Under the pieces are notes generated by a model. That model had not been told where the DNA came from, did no database searches, and worked only from the letters and a program-made list of their open reading frames with translations. The position numbers were made by a program, and so were the translations under genes. Shown here piece by piece: positions 11,101 to 20,100 of a stretch of DNA of 64,000 bases (positions within the stretch are counted from its first letter, which is position 1; each line of letters opens with the position of its first letter). The stretch is from Chionoecetes opilio (Eukaryota > Arthropoda > Malacostraca > Decapoda > Majidae): contig JACEEZ010020019.1 in NCBI GenBank assembly GCA_016584305.1, forward strand, positions 62,001-126,000, written 5' to 3'.

Positions 11101-14100
11101 CAAAATAGAGGCATGTATTAGTGCTTGCATTTTACTTCTCATACTTCTGATTGTGGTCTTGATCTGACTTATCCAAAATAGGTATCAATGGTATTACCTG
11201 ATTAGTTATCATCGATGTCGCAAGTGGACTTTGTTAGCATGTGTTTGCTGAATTACTGCGACACCAGGCAATTATTTATAAATGATTATGGCCTGCAGCT
11301 ATATTGATATTGATGTAAGTTTCCCAAGTCACTGGTCAAAAATAGCCACCATTTAGGAATAGCTGAAAACAAATATTTTGACCAGTTTTGCTTATACAGG
11401 GAGGTCCCGAAGATACGAGCAGTTAGGTTCCACCTGGCATACTCATAAAGCGAAATCTCGTATAACGAAACACATAACTAATGGTAAAATATAGGTTTGG
11501 TTCCAGGACCCCATCAATTAAAAAAAAGAAAAGAAAAAAAAGACATGTTTTTCAAGCTAAAATAAACTATAGCAAACACAACAAACACACAGCGTCTATA
11601 TTACCCACACTGTACTACCTATTCTGTAGAAAAAGCATTCTGAAAGAGAAAATAGCACACAAAATAATATAACTGCACATTAATTAAACATAAAACATGC
11701 ATAACAAGCAAAAAAGACGTAATGTAGGGAACGCCTCGTGATACAAGAGAAGGTAGTGTAGTGGTTCCAAGGTTGGGGCCGCACACCTGCTAATTACCCC
11801 TAAAGGTCAGGCCGCGCCATATGCTTAATTACCCTTCAGGTCACGCCTTGCTAGGGGTGACCTGACTGCGGTCCCAAGGTTGGGGCTGCACACCTGCTAA
11901 TTACCCCTAAATGTCAGGCCGCACCATATGCTTAATTACCCTTCAGGTCACGGCTTGCTAGGGGTGACCTCACTGGGGTCAACCAAATCCCCTTTGTCCA
12001 GCCTGGGAGTGGTAGGGCACGCATTTTGAACTTGATAATTTTACTCACCCCAGTTTGAATGTCGTATCATTGGATTTTCGATCTCGTATATTGAAAATAG
12101 ACCCTAATTTACACATCTCGTATCATCGGATTCTCGTATACCGAATGCTCATATAACGGGACCTCCCTGTATATGTAATCTTCAATTGGGTTTTCTAGGC
12201 ACAACTTTACAATGAGAATATTTATCACCAGGTAATGTTCTTCCTTACGAACCAGCATCCTTGTACGTGAATTCAAATAGTATGAAATTATTGCAATATC
12301 AACATGGCACCACATAAAATTATCTATGCTTGATTTGATAAAGTTAGATTTTCTAGATGAGTTGCCACCAGGTGACAAAAGCAGAGCGATGCTTACATGG
12401 AATCCGAATTTCAAAATTATGATTATCATCATTATAATACAGTAATGTATGTAACTGAGTAATACAGTAGTAAGAGCATTGAAAGGGATGAAAGATGGAA
12501 AGGCACCAGGTTCATCGGGTGTAAGCAGTGATATGCTATAACTAGCAGGAAGGACAGTTATCAGAAAACAACTGGAGTTTTTGAAAAGATTATGAGGGAG
12601 GAGAAAGGTCCAGATGAATGGAAGGATAGTTTTATCTTACCACTGTTTAAAGGAAAGGGAGATGCACTGTCATGTGGTGGGTACAGAGTTTTGTGGCTGT
12701 TAGAACATGGGATGAAGATTTGGTGTTGTGTGAAAGGCTTAAGAAAATCATAAATGATGATGACTGCCAATTTGACGTTCTGGCTGGAAAGTCAACTACC
12801 GATGCAATCTACATCACAAGACATCTCCAGGAAAAATATAAGGAGAAGAAGAAAAGGCTGTATCATTGTTTGTGGATCTGGAAAATGCGTTTGACAGGAT
12901 CTCATTAAATATGGTTGCTATACTATAGTTAATATGGTTGCTAATGCTATAGTTAATCATAAATCTCTCCTTTGGTAACTTTTTCATATCCATTAACCAG
13001 AAAATATATTTTTGTTGGTTTTACCATGCCTGTAAAACATGTTGTATAGCTATAATGTTTGATGGCAGTTTTTTCAAGTTATTACCTATTCATGCCTACA
13101 TTTATGTATATGGAGTTTCATTGGTATAATAATAGATAGTGTCTTATAAATAGCAAAATCTGGGTTTATCCCTCTGAGTGGTTGAAGATAGGTGGATACC
13201 TTTCCTGACGAGCATTTCATGGTGTGAGAAAGAATCCCATTCATTGAATTCACCCGAACATCAGAGACTCCCATGGTATCACACACACCCTTTGCCTTCC
13301 TTATTCTGCCCAGAGCAAGCATGGGAAAAATTTAATGTTTTTTTTTTCATCATTTGTAAAAAAAAATAAGTGTCACCAGTGGGGAATAAATGGAATTTTG
13401 GATGCGTTAAACCAAGATATATTATTACCAATCAAAGCGCAGGAAATACTCCAACTTCTGAACTGAGAACTGGCTGACTGACTGGTAACTGCCTTCACTC
13501 AAAGTTATCTAGAATTTATTTTATGAAAAGCAAAAGCATGTTCATGCATGTAGTATACATATGTATTATACATATTTTTATGGTACTGCCAAAGACTACT
13601 GTATACAGTAGTCTTTGGTACTGCACTATATGAGTAATGAGATATGAAGTATTGGCAATAAAGAAAGAATTAAGAAAAAACAAAATATTTGGTAGAAGTT
13701 TTCTTTTTTTTCATACGTCTATTTTAGTCTTCACTGACTCCTGTTCTTTGAAACTCCCTTAAGAAAAATCTCCATTTGCAACAGCCCATGCACCTCATTT
13801 TCACATCTTCCATTCCTCTCACTCTTATATCCCCTCTCCCACTCACATACGACATCGCTCTATCATCCCATTTTACAGGGGGTCCTCCTCTCACACCTCC
13901 AATAGCTATTCTACTCTAATATATCCTTATTGTTATATCTACTCTCATCTATACTCTCCAGGTGTCCAAACCATCTTGAAGTGCTGTGCCTCACCATTTC
14001 CTACACTATACAGTTCACTCCCTTTTCCTTACTTAGTCATAGTAGATATATATAATAAAGATATCTACAAAGGGCATCTTATTTGTATAATCCAATATAT

Positions 14101-17100
14101 ACTACAATTTTTTTTCAGATTGAATGAAAACAAGAGCAAAATTATAAGATTATCCGGACCCATCAAACAACAGTTTGCCAATGACAATGGCTTGGACTAC
14201 TCACAGCTGCTGAGTGCATCAGACTACAAAGAGAAGTACCGATCAGAAATGATAACTTGGAGTGAAGCCAAGAGAGTGCAAGATAAAGGGTATTTCATTA
14301 GAGCAGCCATTGAAATGTATGAAGGTAAGTAAAGTACTGTAAGATGCTCAAATACTCTGCCAGCATGAGGATATATTAATCTTTAAAGCAGATTTGATTT
14401 TCATTTTCTTTTTCTTATATCAAAGTAGGAAGTTTAGAATCTTTTGTAGTATTTGAAGACCATGTCTATCAGCAATATCGGCAATATTTTATGAGGCTAT
14501 GTTTCCGGAAACACCATCAAATCTAAACATTCAGATAACAAAAGAGATCCTATTGAAAATAGGGGTTGTGTTTCACAATTCACTGAAAATTTTCTAAATT
14601 TAGATTATGATAGGTAGGGAATGTTATGGTGTATACCCAAGAAATGTTTTACAGCTATGCTTTAGGACACACATAATTAAAGAAAGAAGTAACATAGGCA
14701 AATTGGAAACTCCTGCCATAAAAGGTAAAGGTAAAGATGGGGCATACGCTATGCTGCACATGGCCTCAGTGCTCATCTCCGTCGCATTAGCCTTTGAGCC
14801 TGTGGTGGGTGAGAACCCGTTACCCTGGGACACAGGGCTAGTGTGACATCCGGGTTACTACAGTTACCTTCCCCAGATTTCCCCAGGTACCCATTTATGA
14901 ACCCCGAAAGAGAAGATGAACAGCTTTTGGGGCTGGCCGCCGACTTGCCCTGGTCCGGATTCGAACCATGGCCCGCAGATTCGTAGCTAGGAGCGCTAGC
15001 CACTACACCACGGAGGTGACAACTCCTGCCTTGCTGCATTAAAAATGCAAGCAACGAGTGTAGGAGTGAAGCAATATTCAAACTGGCAGATCAGCCACAG
15101 ACACACGATCACACGTTTAAATAATATCACCATTCATGTGCCCCACGGTGCAGCTGAGGCAGACACCGCTATAATATTACATGTATAGTCAACAGTATTG
15201 GCCTAGACTCTAGGTTCCTGGGTGCTTACATGTAGTGATGTCACATGAGCCTGTTACTTACCTGTCTGTATGGATCTAGGGGTGCAGGATAGTAAGGGTA
15301 GTGGAAGGTGAAAGAGGCCAACAAGAGACAGGAGTTTGAAGAAAACTTTGCAACAAAGATGGAAGGAGGAGAGGGAGACTGCCACCACTTACAGGTAATC
15401 ATACTGAGAGCTGAAGAAGAGGTGTGTGGACTAACATCTGGAAGAAGAGGTAGAGAAAGAGAGACTTGGTGGTGGAATGAAGAGGTGCAACAGAAAATTA
15501 AGGAGAAAAGAATCGCATTCAAACAGTGGCAACGATCAAGATGTGAGGTGGATAAAAGTATGTACGTATAGAGAAAGGACAAATTATGTTAAGAGGCAAG
15601 TGGCAATAGCAAAGAAACAAGCATCGGAGGAGTGGAGCCAGAACTTGAACACAGCAGAAGGAAGGCAGAAGATGTTCAGAGTAGCTAAGCAGATGAGAAA
15701 AGGCCAGAAGGATGTACAAGGAGCAAAGTATGTAAAGGACGAAAACGGAGAAATCAAAGTGGTGGAGAGGGAGGTGAGAGAAAGATGGAGAGAATATTTT
15801 GAGAGACTGCTAAATTTAGAAAATATCAATGAGCTGGAGGAGGTTGAAATGGTGGAAGGTCCAGTGGAAAATATGATAGAAAAAGAGGGAGTAAGAACGT
15901 TGAATGGGATGAAAAATGGAAAGGCACCAGGTCCATCGGGTGTAAACAGTGATATGCTGAAACTAGCAGGAAGGACAGTTATCAGAAAACAAACTGGAGT
16001 TTTTGTTAAGATTATGATGGAGGAGAAAGATCCATAAGAGTGGAAGGATAGTTTTACCTTACCACTGTTAAAGAAAAAGGAGATGCACTGTCATGTGGGG
16101 GGTACTGAGGTTTGAGGTTGTTAGATCATGGGAGGAAGATTTGGGAGAGGGTGTTGTGTGAAAGGCTTAAAGTAATCATCCAGACCATTTCATCATTCCT
16201 GATTTAATGCAGTCAAAATCTAGCCATTATCGAGTATATCAACAATATGTTGTCACTTTTTGCATACAGTCACCCGTTTTTAAATAATTCGCAATCAAAA
16301 TCTGTAAATTCCCCGAGCTCCCAAAATGCTCCTGCACACTAGCAGACGATGCACCATGGCTCGGTAACGTCACCCGAGGCAGCCTCCAGCCCCTGCGGTA
16401 ATACAAAAGCACGTAAAATTAGAAATAAATATTGTACCTGAAGAATTTTGGGCGTTTCTGATATCTTTTTTTTGCGATATGGCACACACATACTTGCATC
16501 CTTTATGGCTGCAGTAAGAAAGCTGTGTCTTTCCTGAGAGTTTAGCACCCGTTTTCGACCAATACGGCCACGATAAATGTGTGGAAAGGTGTGCGCGTCG
16601 AGGGAGAGGCAGGCTGTGTGATGCAGTTTGTCGGCTCTCAGTGACGTCATCAACAAATTTTGTGCCACGGCTGGAACGGGGCTGATGTTTTTCACGCACT
16701 TTTTACAAAAGTCATGTTTTTACAGAAATAAGGCAAGGAAATTAATTATTTTTTGTGGATTAGGTATTTTGAGTGGACATTCAACTTAATTATGCAAAGA
16801 AAAAAAGGGTCTGGATGATTACTTTACGAAAATCATCAAGATCGATAATGGGCAATTTGGCTGGAAAGTCAACTACCGATGCAATCTTCATCACAAGACA
16901 TCTCCAGGAGAAATATAAGGAGAAGAAGAAAAGGCTGCATCATGTGTTTGTGGATCTGGAAAAGGTATTTGACAGGATTCCAAGAAGAACAATTAGATGG
17001 GCATTACGAAGACAAAAGGTACTGGAGAGGCTTGTAAGGTTGGTTATGGCACTGTATGAAGGGTCAAGATCAAAGGTGAGAGTACCTGGAGGAACATCAG

Positions 17101-20100
17101 ATGCCTTTGAGATAGGTGTGGGGGTGCATCAAGGCTCAGTTCTCAGTCATCTTTTATTTGTGGTAGTGATGGAAGAGGCCACAAAGGAATGCAGAACAAG
17201 ACATCCATGGGAGCTGCTATATGCAGATGATTTAGTCTTGACAGCTGAGACAAAAGAAAGAAGTTGAGAGGAGATTTATAGATTGGAAGAAAGCAATGGA
17301 GAGAATATGTCCAAGTCAAAGATGATGGTAACAGGCAAGAAAAGAAAACAAAAATACAAGTGGGAAGGTTTCCCTATGGAGTGTGTGGTAGTGGAGTAGG
17401 AGGAAACTATTCATTGCAAGGAATATGATCAGTGGTGCCATAAAAGATGCTCGGAACTAGAAATCCTGAATAGGGTGGTAGATTTCTGCTGTCCAGTGTG
17501 TATAAGAAGAATCAACAGAGGGTACCCGCCAGAAGAGGAAGAGAGAATCTATAGAAGTGAATGGTGATGTAATAGAAGAAGTGAAACAGTTTTGTTATCT
17601 TGGTAACATGTTAGATAGCCAGGGTGGAGTGGAGAGAGCAGTAAGAACACAAGTAGCAACTACATGGATGAAGTGAAGAGAGATAGCGGGACTGCTGATT
17701 AGCAAGAGTATTCCACTGAAAAACAGATAAAGAGTATTTGAAGCATGTATAAGATCGGTTTTGCTGTATGGTTCTTAGACATGGGCTTTGACAAAGAAGT
17801 TGGAGGATGTTTTGGTTGGTTGTGATTGGAGAATGTTGAGATATATGACTGGGATCAAATGAAGAGGTGACAAGAAAATGTGGATTGAAGGCGCTGAGTA
17901 CAATGCTGAGAGTAAGGCGATTGAGGTGGTTTGGGCACGTGAAGAGGAGAGAAGGTGGTGAGGCATTGGGGAGAGCTGTTAGAGTGGAAGTTCCTGGTCG
18001 CCGTCCACTGGGCAGGCCAAGGAAGACATGGAGGCAATGTATTATAGAGGATTTGGCAGCATTAGGCATTGAAGAAGTTGAGGCAATGGATAGAGATAGT
18101 TAAAAGCATATCATTGGCCGTTAACCTCATAAAATATTATGGGGAAAAGGGATGTTAAACATAAAGAAGAAGAAAAAGTGATGGTGGGACTGGGATACAC
18201 ACAACAAGTTTCCCTTATAAATTCTTCTCTGCACCAAACTTTTTGTTTTCAGTATCCTCTCTGCAGATGATTGAATTGTCAGAATGTGACTGCAAATAGT
18301 GGTCCGATAGTATTCCTATCAGAGGAACAAGATTTTAGATATTATGATCTGCCTGCACTGCTGATACCCTGTTCTCTACAGGAATACCCTTCAAGAATGA
18401 GCAGTCACTGAAAGAAAGCTTTCAAATGTTCTTTTCCAAACTCTTAATGTAGTTTTTGCTTCCTTCTGTCTTCACGGTCTTCTTTTATGTCTGCCTCACA
18501 TTTTCGTGCTTTGTGTCTCCTATCACATATATCTCAAATATGTCACAACTTTCAGAACTAGAAGTGTTACTTATATTTGCCGAATTTTTCTCCATGTCCA
18601 TTGTCCAGACATATCAGATTAGTCTATTCACACATTCATCCCCTCCACTTTTCATACAGATTGTTCTCATATATACTGTATTTATCTAGTTGTATTTGCC
18701 TAGTTATATTTACCTAGCTGTATTTACCTAGTTGTGATATACGTGAAATGAGTTACACTCGTGAGGTCCCGTTTCCTTGTCTCAATTGGTCAATCTTAGC
18801 TTTAAAATCATGAATACTCTTTGCATCTATAATCTCTGTCCAGGTTTTTCCACATTTCTATGCACTGATTGGAAAACTACTTTTTAATATGTTTCAAGCA
18901 CCTTGTCTCTTCAGTTTCTTCTCATGACCTCTCGTGGCTCCATACATACATGTCCTGGGACGAAGGAGCCACGTGAGGTCATGAGAAGAAACTGAAAAGG
19001 ACAAGGTGCTTAAAGAACATTAAGAAGTACAGTTTTCCCAATGCTGCATTGATATGTGGAATAACCTGAACAGTGAAATTATAGATGCAAAGAGTATTCA
19101 TGATTTTAAAGCTAAGATTGACAAATTGAGACTTTATCTTTGCATGTTCGCAACCAGTAATTCTTGTAGTCTATAGTCAATGGAAATGCATATCTAGTTT
19201 ATAAAGACTCCTTTGGCTAGTAGTTAGACCTAATGGTGAAACTTTATATTGTATACTTTGGGAATGAACCTTTACAAGTATACATTTACAGTACAGTGGT
19301 ACCTTGGCTTACGAGTTTAATTCGTTCATTGATCGACCTCGTAACTCAATTTGCTCGTATATCAAATCAATTTTCCCCATTGAAATTAATTGAAATACCA
19401 TTAATCCGTTCCAGCCCCCCAAAAAACACCCCAATTTTTTTACTGTACACACAAACCTCGATTTCCCGGACCTCCATTTCCCGGATATCGGATTTGCCGG
19501 ACAAAATCCGAGGTTCGGGGATATGTCGGAGTCCCAGACATTTTTTTTTAAATTTTTTATTTTTTATTTTTATTATTATTATTATTTTATTTTTTTTTTT
19601 TATAACGTTGAAATGCCTGGTCCTGTTTGTAAATTGACAAAGTTGTCCGGCGGTCCGAGCGTCTCCTGTCACCCCTGGTCAGTGTCCGCGCCTCCCGCCA
19701 GGTGGCAGCATGCTCAGCGGTCGTATTGTTTACATTTGGGCACACGACACTCACGGTTCACCTGTACAGCCTCCGTCAGTCCCCTGACTCCCACTGCCCC
19801 TGGTACAGGAACATCTCTGAGATTATTGAACACTTTCTGCTGCCTCCCGCCAGGTGCCAGCATCCTCAGCGGTCGTATTGTTTAAATTTGGGCACACGAC
19901 ACTCACGGTTCACCTGCACGGCCTCCGTTAGTCCCCTGATCCCCACTGCCCCTGGTGCAGGAATGTCTCTTGAGACTATTGAACACTTTCTGCTGCCTCC
20001 CGCCAGGTGGCAGCATGCTCAGCGGTCGTATTGTTTACATTTGGGCACACGACACTCACGGTTCCCCTGCACAGCCTCCGTTAGTCCCCTGACCCCCACT

